NCBI RefSeq assembly: GCF_000272405.2
Contig: NZ_AJZM02000316.1
Span: forward strand, 2,426-7,960
From: Vibrio tasmaniensis 1F-187
GTDB lineage: Bacteria; Pseudomonadota; Gammaproteobacteria; Enterobacterales; Vibrionaceae
DNA: 5,535 nt
Reading direction: 5' to 3'
Shown in pieces: positions 1 to 5,535 of the stretch; positions within the stretch are counted from its first letter, which is position 1; each line of letters begins with the position of its first letter. The notes under the pieces were generated by a model. That model did not search any database. It had not been told where the DNA came from and was given only the letters and a program-made list of their open reading frames with translations. The translations under genes were made by a program, and so were the position numbers.

Positions 1-420
1 GGTTACTGAAACCGAAGGGTTTTGCGCGCCGCCCAAACACATGGTGTTGGCTTTGTTCATCGTCATTTGATCGGACAAGCGACATACGCCGGCACCTTCA
101 AATTTAACGGTAGGAGACGCCGATATGAATTCTGCCTCGGCTTCAATGGTGCCAGATGAGACACCCTTTTTATCACCACCGGCATCGCCAGTACTGGCAC
201 TGAATTTACTGCCTTTAATAGCAATGCTGTTACCACCATCCATAGAAACGGTAATGGTGCCGCCGGCTAAATCAGCGGACTTTGCATTATTGCCATAGGG
301 AATAGGTACAACAGAGTTGCCAACTGTTGTTAAACAAACATCAGGAAGCGTTGCGTTCGCTTCTCCTCCCGAGCCTTGATGAACTACGCTGAGTCCATTC
401 GCACAAACTGTTACGCCCAT
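1..420 (-). CDS. DUF4150 PAAR-like T6SS spike-tip protein, N-terminal part (3' end outside window)
   Basis: My own translation from the ATG at 418-420 gives 140 codons with no stop before the window edge, so the gene is cut at its 3' end. The protein starts MGVTVCANGL and shows features of the DUF4150/Tox-PAAR-like family: PDVC at 26-29, PIPYGNNA at 39-46, a Gly/Ser-rich stretch including STGDAGG at 76-82, and VKFEGAGVCRLSDQM at 105-119 followed by an N-x-x-N-like end. Family members cap the VgrG spike of the T6SS and often carry a toxin domain at the C-terminus; whether this one does cannot be seen. Cysteines lie at 6, 29, 113 and 128, and His14 is the only histidine, so any metal site would differ from the His-rich site of classical PAAR. 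A weak Shine-Dalgarno (GGA, 6 bases before ATG) precedes it. It lies 148 bases downstream of tssL behind a hairpin. Its first two 60-base rows are 31/60 G+C, higher than rows sampled in tssL. Family call fairly sure; cargo unknown. Confidence 0.85.
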   Translation of the reverse strand, partial: MGVTVCANGLSVVHQGSGGEANATLPDVCLTTVGNSVVPIPYGNNAKSADLAGGTITVSMDGGNSIAIKGSKFSASTGDAGGDKKGVSSGTIEAEAEFISASPTVKFEGAGVCRLSDQMTMNKANTMCLGGAQNPSVSVT

Positions 421-454
421 AGTAAGTCCAATTAAATTCCAATGAATGCATGAT

Positions 455-480
455 AAAAGAGATCGCAGGGTGCAATCTCT
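455..480 (-). terminator. Hairpin with short U-tract after tssL: weak intrinsic terminator or attenuator
   Basis: Read on the minus strand, AGAGAT-T-GCA, a CCC triloop, and TGC-G-ATCTCT form a 10-pair stem, followed by TTTATC. The single imperfect pair is U-G wobble in minus-strand RNA but C-A mismatch in plus-strand RNA, which favours function in the direction of the genes. The T-tract is short (four Ts counting the last stem base), so termination may be partial. It ends 34 bases before the start codon of the DUF4150 gene, so it could reduce read-through from the tssL operon, act as an attenuator, or be an mRNA processing or stabilising hairpin. Confidence 0.55.
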
Positions 481-568
481 CTAAGTACGTAGTGAAAATG
501 AAAGTAGAGCCTGTTAATTCGAGCCTAATTTTAAAAATGGACAGCAGATCTCATAATTAATTCTAATG

Positions 569-1360
569 CTACTGATATACATCTAGAAGTTGCTGAAATT
601 TCAGGTCAATAACCAAGTAGGTCGCGACATACATAACGCCAAAAATGGCAGTACTAACCCCAAGAATTAACTTCGGTGAAACAACACGTTTTAGCGGCTT
701 TTTTAAGTACTTCGCCTTTAAATTAACTAACGTTACTTTTTCTTGTTCAGCTAAACGCTCGTCTCTAACTAAACGATAAATCGTATTTCCTATCTCTGAA
801 AGCTTTTCGTTACCACGGTCTTCTCGACCATATTTTCCTTTGAACCCAAGTTGAAGTAATAGATAAAGGAATTCGATGACGTGTCTATATTTTCGTGGGT
901 CAGCTTTCAAACGCTCTAAAATAGTGAAGAATTTGTCGCCACCAGATGTTTCGTTATGGAACTCTGACAATAAGCTATTGGTACTCCAATGGCTGTTCGC
1001 CCCCCACTCTTGGCGACATACAGATTCATCGATTGCAGCACATAAGCAATAGCGTATAACCAGAATAGATGCCCTATCCAATTCCATTTCGTTAAGCTTT
1101 CGCTCACCTTTGCGAATCTCTCGAGCAACTTGTTCTCTGAAAGGGCCAGGGTCGTCCAGCCAAGGAATTGAAGACATACATGAAAGACTGGCGATCAACC
1201 AGGTAAACTGATCAACCAATGGGTTAACCCCCATGCTTTCTACATTTAGGTCTCTTACCGCAATATTCCTAGATAAATCAGGTGCAGGCATCACCTCCAT
1301 TGGTTTGCCTGGTTCTGGTTGGAATAGTACTACGGTGATATCGTTTTCGACGTAACTCAT
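569..1360 (-). CDS. tssL: T6SS inner-membrane protein TssL (DotU/IcmH family)
   Basis: TssL is an inner-membrane protein of the TssJLM trans-envelope complex; its cytoplasmic domain contacts TssM and the TssK/TssE baseplate. The 263-residue product shows NPLVDQ at 46-51, the helical DotU core with YCLCAAIDE at 104-112, a W-x(n)-LLSEFHNETSGGDKFF segment at about 125-145, and LLLQLGFKGKYG at 167-178. These are hallmark blocks of the family. One hydrophobic segment at about 231-252 (LILGVSTAIFGVMYVATYLV) near the C-terminus fits the single tail-anchor helix of TssL. There is no C-terminal OmpA-like peptidoglycan-binding domain, so this is the short form. I chose the ATG at 1358-1360 because it overlaps the tssK stop as ATGA (4-base overlap), typical of translational coupling. 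An upstream in-frame TTG at 1373-1375 would add five residues but is less likely. The stop is TAG at 569-571. Confidence 0.96.
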   Translation of the reverse strand: MSYVENDITVVLFQPEPGKPMEVMPAPDLSRNIAVRDLNVESMGVNPLVDQFTWLIASLSCMSSIPWLDDPGPFREQVAREIRKGERKLNEMELDRASILVIRYCLCAAIDESVCRQEWGANSHWSTNSLLSEFHNETSGGDKFFTILERLKADPRKYRHVIEFLYLLLQLGFKGKYGREDRGNEKLSEIGNTIYRLVRDERLAEQEKVTLVNLKAKYLKKPLKRVVSPKLILGVSTAIFGVMYVATYLVIDLKFQQLLDVYQ

Positions 1361-2682
1361 AAACGTACAGCCCAAAGTTGTAATGATAAGTTCGCGAAGT
1401 CACCAGCAATATGGACAGCGATGGCCGCTGCGTTATTCAAGGTACTCCATTCATCGCTCGTTTTATCCAATTCAAAATAGGTATAACCTGCATGGTAAGG
1501 TAACGCTCGAGGCACAACTGGCATTGGTTTCATTTCTATGCCAGGTAGTTGTAAGTTGATCAAATCACGAATGTTGTCAATCGAACCAATCTTAGTTTGA
1601 CTTACAAACTGTGTATGTAAAATATCGAGTGGTACGTCTGCTTTAACCGCAAGAATAAACGTTGTAGATTCGACAATCTTACTGTCTGGGATTGCTGCCG
1701 TTCGAATTCCGTAGCTTTGCTCTCTTAGTGTTAAAGGTATTGCCCGTTGCTCTGACATCACGCTTAGCGTCATTTTTGCGCTATCAAGCGTGCGAGATAA
1801 ACAATCAGTCAATTGGCGGTGGTTGTATTTTGTAAACTCTTGCGGTCTACGAGAGGCTGAGCACAACGTAGAGAGTTCACCTTCAGCTTGTAACAGGGTT
1901 CGATAAAACGACTCTGGATGAACACCCTCTACACTAGCAAAATGCCAGAATAACGGCTCATAACGATTTAAGGCTTGTAACAACATAAAATCAGCAACAG
2001 ATGATACCCCCTGTTGGTCAACCACACCTAAACGCTGAACAATCGATTCTGCTCTGTGTTTTAGCATTGAAGCGAATTCTGTCGCGAACTTACTCAAAAC
2101 TGTAGAAGCGTGTATATCGATGCATGTCGGGATATAGTTCTCATCCAGAATAATGCTTCCATCTGGCTTGACTTCCGAAATTTTTAAAATAGGAATGGAT
2201 GTATATGCACTCTTATCCTCGTGATCGTACATCAAGAAGAAGTTAAGCTTACCCACGACAATACTTGCCATGTCTTCTGATTCATAACAGGCATCCACGG
2301 CCTCTTGGCTTTCCATTTTATAGCGGGCACCATCACTACTTTCACCAAAAAGTTCAGAGCGCTCGGATGGCAATGGGCAGCACAGGTACACCACTTTATC
2401 AGCTATAGATGGGTCAACATCTCTTACTTCGGGAAGTTCGGCAAGAAGCGGCAAATCAAATGGTGTGCGATCTTGTAATATGCCTTCTGCTCGCGTGATC
2501 CCGATTTTGCCTAACGCCAATAGTTCGGTGTTTATCTCGATTTTTTTCACTCCCCAATGTAAAGGAGAGCTGTTAGAGCTAAGCATGTTAGATAATTTGC
2601 TTTGAGACCTATCTAGCTGTTGGAAGTGCTGAGGCTTCATGAACATACCATCTTGCCAAACCACTGGGTTATATAAAGACAT
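1357..2682 (-). CDS. tssK: T6SS baseplate protein TssK
   Basis: TssK forms trimers that join the TssF/TssG wedges of the T6SS baseplate to the TssJLM membrane complex through TssL and TssM; it acts in the cytoplasm at the inner membrane. The 441-residue product is the usual full length. It opens with the near-invariant family signature: VVWQDGMFMKPQHFQQ at 7-22. It closes with the typical C-terminal head: YFELDKTSDEW about 404-414, then IAVHIAGDF and the terminal LQLWAVRL at 434-441. The ATG at 2680-2682 has a good Shine-Dalgarno (AAGGA, 8-base spacer), and the gene starts 11 bases after the tssJ stop. Its TGA stop overlaps the tssL start by 4 bases. No frameshift or internal loss is apparent. 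The order J-K-L is the commonest arrangement in gammaproteobacterial T6SS clusters. Confidence 0.98.
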   Translation of the reverse strand: MSLYNPVVWQDGMFMKPQHFQQLDRSQSKLSNMLSSNSSPLHWGVKKIEINTELLALGKIGITRAEGILQDRTPFDLPLLAELPEVRDVDPSIADKVVYLCCPLPSERSELFGESSDGARYKMESQEAVDACYESEDMASIVVGKLNFFLMYDHEDKSAYTSIPILKISEVKPDGSIILDENYIPTCIDIHASTVLSKFATEFASMLKHRAESIVQRLGVVDQQGVSSVADFMLLQALNRYEPLFWHFASVEGVHPESFYRTLLQAEGELSTLCSASRRPQEFTKYNHRQLTDCLSRTLDSAKMTLSVMSEQRAIPLTLREQSYGIRTAAIPDSKIVESTTFILAVKADVPLDILHTQFVSQTKIGSIDNIRDLINLQLPGIEMKPMPVVPRALPYHAGYTYFELDKTSDEWSTLNNAAAIAVHIAGDFANLSLQLWAVRL

Positions 2683-2690
2683 TCGTCAAT

Positions 2691-2695
2691 TCCTT
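2691..2695 (-). promoter_or_regulatory. Ribosome binding site of tssK, sharing bases with the tssJ stop codon
   Basis: The minus strand reads TAAGGA followed by eight bases and the tssK ATG. The TAA is the tssJ stop, so the Shine-Dalgarno AAGGA uses two bases of the stop codon. A ribosome ending tssJ therefore stops on the tssK initiation site, which suggests coupled translation and stoichiometric production. Confidence 0.75.
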
Positions 2696-3194
2696 AAAAA
2701 TACGTCTGTTCAATACCGCGGGTATTGTTCGAAGATAATTCGCTACCCTCTACTTTTAACCTTAAGAAGTACTCACTTTTCTCTTCGATCACTTCGACCT
2801 TACGCCAAGATGAACCATTAATATTTCTAAATGCGACAGAAAAACCTAGTGCTCTAGTTTTTGGGTCTAGCTCCAACAGCTCATGCAGCTTATCACCGGG
2901 CTGAAGCTGATATTCGTACCGTTTGATGTACTCGTCCCCCAAGGAGGCCTTATCATTTTCAAATAGAGCAAAGAAGTCCAAACTACGGAACATAACGGGA
3001 GACGTTAATTCGTGAATTCTCAAGATGACTGGCGATGATTGTCCTTGTTCGCGTATATTGAGGTGTTCTGACGCTTCAATAACTAGTTCAATCGAAGAGG
3101 TTTCCGGCGTTATTCCAGAAGATTCTTTGAACTGTTCCCACATTGAACAACCTGATAAAAGGAACAAGATAATAGGAGCTATTAGTTTATGCAT
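2694..3194 (-). CDS. tssJ: T6SS outer-membrane lipoprotein TssJ
   Basis: TssJ is the outer-membrane lipoprotein of the TssJLM complex; its periplasmic domain binds the C-terminus of TssM. The 166-residue product begins with a short signal peptide and a lipobox LLSGC (residues 12-16), giving a mature protein of 151 residues anchored at Cys16. Residue +2 is Ser rather than Asp, so outer-membrane sorting is expected. The rest fits the beta-sandwich family: IELVIEASEHLN at 35-46, SPVILRIHEL at 54-63, a MFRSLDFFALFEND segment at 68-81, LQPGDKLHELL at 97-107, and LGFSVAFRN with a following SSWRKV at about 117-132. I chose the ATG at 3192-3194, which gives a compact signal peptide and overlaps the fha stop by 8 bases. 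An in-frame TTG at 3207-3209 would add five residues, but AAGG lies directly against it with no spacer. Neither start has a well-placed Shine-Dalgarno, so coupling to the upstream gene is likely. Confidence 0.93.
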   Translation of the reverse strand: MHKLIAPIILFLLSGCSMWEQFKESSGITPETSSIELVIEASEHLNIREQGQSSPVILRIHELTSPVMFRSLDFFALFENDKASLGDEYIKRYEYQLQPGDKLHELLELDPKTRALGFSVAFRNINGSSWRKVEVIEEKSEYFLRLKVEGSELSSNNTRGIEQTYF

Positions 3195-4674
3195 GATTCG
3201 TTTTTGCAACCTTATTGTATCGTTCTTTAATCAACGCTTTGAATGTCGATTCATGGAGTTGACGAGTATTCTGGTCATAATGTTCCCCGTACTTTTGCCA
3301 TAACTTCGATTTACTTAGAAAACGGGTTTCTTGGCTTAATACATCTTCGAATTTTTTGGGGTCGTTCGCTTTTAACTGATCGAACACAAGGTCGTTGAGT
3401 GTTTTTAAATACAAAGCGTCATGTTCATCAAGCTCATCCAAAATCTGTTCAATGAGCTCATTTGGAGCTAACAGATTTTGATTGTTTAGCGTTAACATTA
3501 ACGTGGTTAGGCTAAGCTCATTCTTAGTAAACGAGTTTTCGTCTGTAAGTTCTTCAACACCCTGTAAGTTTTTGTACAGATTATCGATACACAATCGTAA
3601 ACACGCGCCCATTTGCTTAAAAAATAGAGCGTCATGATTTGAATCAGTTTCTATATCTGCACCGAGGCCTTCGAAGAATGCATGTGTTACGTTCTCAGAT
3701 GATGATTCACTCAGGGCGACATTATTCTGAGATCTACTTTCGCTTTCCGCACACAGTTCTTGAGTCTCAACATGTGGGACAAACTCTTGTGTCACCTCTT
3801 CCCATTTGTGGCTTTGTATATTCGCAGAACTTCGGGCACTAACAACAGATTGCACCGGAATTGACGTATGCTTAGAAACAGAAGAACGTTCAATAACGTC
3901 TTCAGGTTTGCCGTTTAAATCTTTATCATGAATAGGTTGTACGTAACCCGGTATTTCTTCCTCGTTATCAAGATTATGTGCATGAAGAGTCGTCGGGGCC
4001 TCTTCTTCTAATCCCATCCAATCTTCAGGAATCAAATTAGGTAGGTCAAACTCCGAGTGAATACTCAAACTGTCATCAACAACTTGCCTTTGAGGTTCGA
4101 TCGACGTGCTCGCAAGGTTTTTATCATTACTTTCATCCCTAACAAGATAATCGTCGTCTCTTTGCATCGAAAACTTTAAGTGCTCAACGGGGTCATGACT
4201 GTCTACGTCGTCAGGTTTTGTTTCCATAAAAAGGTCTTCAAGTGCGCCAGGTTCAACGTCCTCTTCAACAACTGACTTTTCCAAATTCATTAGTGGATCG
4301 GTTGAATCTCTTTCTGGGGCGATTTCAGAGGCAATATCGTATGATGTTGTAACCAATTCTAACGATATACTAACTTCATACTGGCCAAGGGATATCTTAT
4401 CACCATCACACAATGAGACTGGTTGATTCTTTAGGATCTTATTACCATTCACCAACGTGCCATTTGTACTGACATCACTAATGTAATAGGTATCTCCATA
4501 TATACTCAATAAACAATGCGTACCAGATATAAATCGGTTGTGATCCGTTAATGTTACGGTACAGCCTGCTTCTCGTCCTAAAGAGCCTCCTTCTTCAGGC
4601 ACCTCTATATTCTTAGCACCAACGTACTCTTCTGGGCACTTCGAGATCACCAAAATCAGTTGATTTATTCTCAT
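3187..4674 (-). CDS. tagH: FHA-domain T6SS accessory protein (TagH/Fha)
   Basis: The N-terminal 105 or so residues of this 495-residue protein form a forkhead-associated (FHA) domain, which binds phosphothreonine. The key residues are present: GR at 33-34, S-G-T-H at 50-53 and STNG at 69-72. Residues about 115-330 are acidic, Ser/Asp/Glu-rich and low in hydrophobics, so probably a disordered linker. From about 333 (FFEGLGAD at 333-340) a helical C-terminal domain resembles that of T6SS FHA proteins, including LLAPNELIEQILDELDEHDA at 401-420 and KLWQKYGEHY at 457-466. In studied T6SSs such proteins are recruited or switched by the PpkA-type threonine kinase and PppA-type phosphatase; neither is in this window. 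The ATG at 4672-4674 has an AAAGG Shine-Dalgarno with a 6-base spacer. The gene starts 9 bases after the barrel-protein stop and overlaps tssJ by 8 bases. The FHA call is very sure; the regulatory role is inferred from the family. Confidence 0.93.
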   Translation of the reverse strand: MRINQLILVISKCPEEYVGAKNIEVPEEGGSLGREAGCTVTLTDHNRFISGTHCLLSIYGDTYYISDVSTNGTLVNGNKILKNQPVSLCDGDKISLGQYEVSISLELVTTSYDIASEIAPERDSTDPLMNLEKSVVEEDVEPGALEDLFMETKPDDVDSHDPVEHLKFSMQRDDDYLVRDESNDKNLASTSIEPQRQVVDDSLSIHSEFDLPNLIPEDWMGLEEEAPTTLHAHNLDNEEEIPGYVQPIHDKDLNGKPEDVIERSSVSKHTSIPVQSVVSARSSANIQSHKWEEVTQEFVPHVETQELCAESESRSQNNVALSESSSENVTHAFFEGLGADIETDSNHDALFFKQMGACLRLCIDNLYKNLQGVEELTDENSFTKNELSLTTLMLTLNNQNLLAPNELIEQILDELDEHDALYLKTLNDLVFDQLKANDPKKFEDVLSQETRFLSKSKLWQKYGEHYDQNTRQLHESTFKALIKERYNKVAKTNHA

Positions 4675-4680
4675 GAATTA

Positions 4681-4685
4681 CCTTT
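4681..4685 (-). promoter_or_regulatory. Ribosome binding site of the FHA gene, sharing bases with the upstream stop codon
   Basis: The minus strand reads TTAAAGG, six bases, then the ATG of the FHA gene. The TAA stop of the barrel-protein gene is at 4684-4686, so the AAAGG Shine-Dalgarno partly coincides with it. This is the same arrangement as at the tssJ/tssK junction and ties the barrel gene into the same translational unit as the T6SS genes. Confidence 0.7.
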
Positions 4686-5286
4686 AAAACAGAAGAGAAA
4701 CACTAAACTCAACGCCACCCAAACCCTCGTTATAAAAAGGTAAGATGTATGAAGCTTGAGGAACTATTTGCAAGTGCGCGTCAGGGTTACTACCCAATTT
4801 AATTACGCTACCTAGAGTGACAACGGCTCCGGCTTCAAATTGGTCGATGTCCTCAAGTTGTGCTCCATATCTAAAGCCTTGGTCATCGACTTTCCAGCGG
4901 TTAGAGTATTGTGAATAACCCAAAGATAAACCAGCGCCAATATAAGGCGTAAATATTGACCAACTTCCTAATGCGAATTGGGGGACAATGCGAAATTCGT
5001 AGTTAGTCACCTCGTTGTAAACACCATTACTTGGGGCTTCGATGTCTTCGGATAAATAATTTAACCCTAACCACCAGCGCCACCTGTTGTTACTTTCATC
5101 AATGGGACGAGTATGGACTAAGCCATATCGCAATGTATCGACTTGTCCAGTCGTTCCTTCTTTGTATTCGATACTATCAATGCTCAGCATATTAACTGAA
5201 GCACCATATCTTTCGCCCTTTGCGATCACGATAGATGAAAAAAGGCACATTGTGGATATTAGACCGATTTGACTTAGCTTTCGCAT
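4684..5286 (-). CDS. Predicted small outer-membrane beta-barrel protein, first gene of the T6SS operon
   Basis: I do not recognise a named family. The 200-residue product has a basic N-terminus (MRK), a hydrophobic core at about 8-21 and a likely signal-peptidase site after Ala22 (IVIA|KG). The mature part alternates short amphipathic strands with polar loops, for example YGASVNML at 27-34, WRWWLGLNYL at 69-78, YEFRIVPQFAL at 96-106, FTPYIGAGLSLGYSQY at 112-127 and HLQIVPQASYIL at 171-182. It ends GVEFSVSLLF with a C-terminal Phe, the classical signal recognised by the BAM insertion machinery. About eight strands would fit this size, as in OmpW/OmpX-like or 'outer membrane beta-barrel domain' proteins. 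Cys14 lies within the signal peptide and not in a lipobox. The ATG at 5284-5286 is preceded by AGAGGG with a 4-base spacer. Its role is unknown: it could assist outer-membrane anchoring of the T6SS near TssJ, or be an unrelated porin-like protein co-expressed with the system. Confidence 0.75.
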   Translation of the reverse strand: MRKLSQIGLISTMCLFSSIVIAKGERYGASVNMLSIDSIEYKEGTTGQVDTLRYGLVHTRPIDESNNRWRWWLGLNYLSEDIEAPSNGVYNEVTNYEFRIVPQFALGSWSIFTPYIGAGLSLGYSQYSNRWKVDDQGFRYGAQLEDIDQFEAGAVVTLGSVIKLGSNPDAHLQIVPQASYILPFYNEGLGGVEFSVSLLF

Positions 5287-5384
5287 GCTTCCCTCTGATT
5301 TCGTCCATATATTAATTAGATGCGCAAGATAGCAAGTATTATTTCTTTTACAAGACAGAGAACACGTTGCAAGCTAATTTCGAC

Positions 5385-5413
5385 ATTATAACTAGTAAAA
5401 GAAACGATATATC
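5385..5413 (-). promoter_or_regulatory. Possible sigma70-type promoter for the T6SS operon
   Basis: On the minus strand a perfect TATAAT lies at 5385-5390, about 99 bases before the start codon of the barrel-protein gene. At 17-base spacing the -35 position (5408-5413) reads GATATA, a poor match to TTGACA, so activity may depend on an activator. I saw no convincing sigma54 site (GG-N10-GC in context) in this region. In AT-rich sequence a chance TATAAT is quite likely. Confidence 0.35.
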
Positions 5414-5512
5414 TATTAGAAAATGCATTAAGAAATCAACCAATAAAATGGCACTTTAAAATTAGAACTGTCAATAATAGAAAAGTTAAGCGTTAAGAAA
5501 AAGTAACTTTAT

Positions 5513-5535
5513 GGGTAATTGGGTAATTGGGTAAT
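5513..5535. repeat. Octanucleotide tandem repeat (GGGTAATT), cut by window edge
   Basis: GGGTAATT occurs twice exactly at 5513-5528, then seven of eight bases of a third copy at 5529-5535, where the window ends. The full copy number is therefore unknown. Read in the operon direction the unit is AATTACCC. It lies more than 220 bases upstream of the first start codon and outside any visible coding region. Confidence 0.85.

Larger units (their letters stand above)
5287..5535. other. AT-rich upstream intergenic region
   Basis: This 249-base stretch upstream of the operon has no supportable coding region on either strand. It contains the candidate promoter, the AGAGGG Shine-Dalgarno at 5291-5296, three scattered GCAAG words (5324, 5332, 5369), a GTTAAGC/GTTAAGA direct duplication near 5485-5498, and the octamer repeat at the right edge. 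The high AT content would suit H-NS-type silencing, but that is inference only. Confidence 0.6.

Noticed and set aside
916..1128. 70-codon minus-strand frame inside tssL
   Set aside because: It lies wholly within the well-supported tssL in another frame and has no recognisable features.
1361..1375. Upstream TTG start for tssL adding five residues
   Set aside because: No well-placed Shine-Dalgarno, and the ATGA overlap with tssK gives a better start at 1360.
2639..2821. 60-codon plus-strand frame across the tssJ/tssK junction
   Set aside because: Antisense to two conserved T6SS genes; composition looks like a chance frame.
3025..3303. 92-codon plus-strand frame over the tssJ/fha overlap
   Set aside because: Antisense to conserved coding sequence. 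Its hydrophobic stretches mirror codons of the opposite strand.
3639..3842. 67-codon plus-strand frame inside the FHA gene
   Set aside because: Opposite the low-complexity linker of the FHA gene; no initiation signal or family likeness.
5087..5272. 61-codon plus-strand frame opposite the barrel-protein gene
   Set aside because: Fully antisense to a gene with a good signal peptide and Shine-Dalgarno site.
5449..5464. TGGCAC word on the plus strand resembling half of a sigma54 promoter
   Set aside because: The required GC ten bases after the GG is TT here, and it would point away from the operon.

Overview
The window holds part of a type VI secretion system (T6SS) gene cluster, all of it on the minus strand, so transcription runs from high to low coordinates. 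The moderately AT-rich composition, the intact tssJ-tssK-tssL core and the linked FHA-domain gene point to a gammaproteobacterium. A marine Vibrio-like or related lineage is a reasonable guess, but nothing here fixes the genus.

In order of transcription: (1) an AT-rich upstream region (5287-5535) with an octanucleotide tandem repeat running off the right edge and a possible sigma70-type promoter; (2) a small secreted protein that looks like an outer-membrane beta-barrel (4684-5286); (3) an FHA-domain T6SS accessory protein, TagH/Fha (3187-4674); (4) the outer-membrane lipoprotein TssJ (2694-3194); (5) the baseplate protein TssK (1357-2682); (6) the inner-membrane protein TssL of the DotU/IcmH family (569-1360); (7) a 148-base gap containing a hairpin oriented as a minus-strand terminator or attenuator; (8) the N-terminal 140 codons of a DUF4150 (PAAR-like) spike-tip protein that runs off the left edge (1-420).

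The five genes from the barrel protein to TssL are tightly packed, with gaps of 9 and 11 bases and overlaps of 8 and 4 bases, so they almost certainly form one operon. TssJ and TssL, with TssM (not in this window), form the trans-envelope complex. TssK connects the baseplate to it. The FHA protein is expected to place assembly under threonine-phosphorylation control. The DUF4150 protein would sit on the VgrG spike and may carry or recruit an effector. TssA, B, C, E, F, G, H, I (VgrG), M and Hcp are absent and presumably lie outside.

The least explained parts are the barrel protein leading a T6SS operon, the hairpin separating the apparatus genes from the PAAR-like gene, the unseen C-terminus of that gene, and the octamer repeat upstream.
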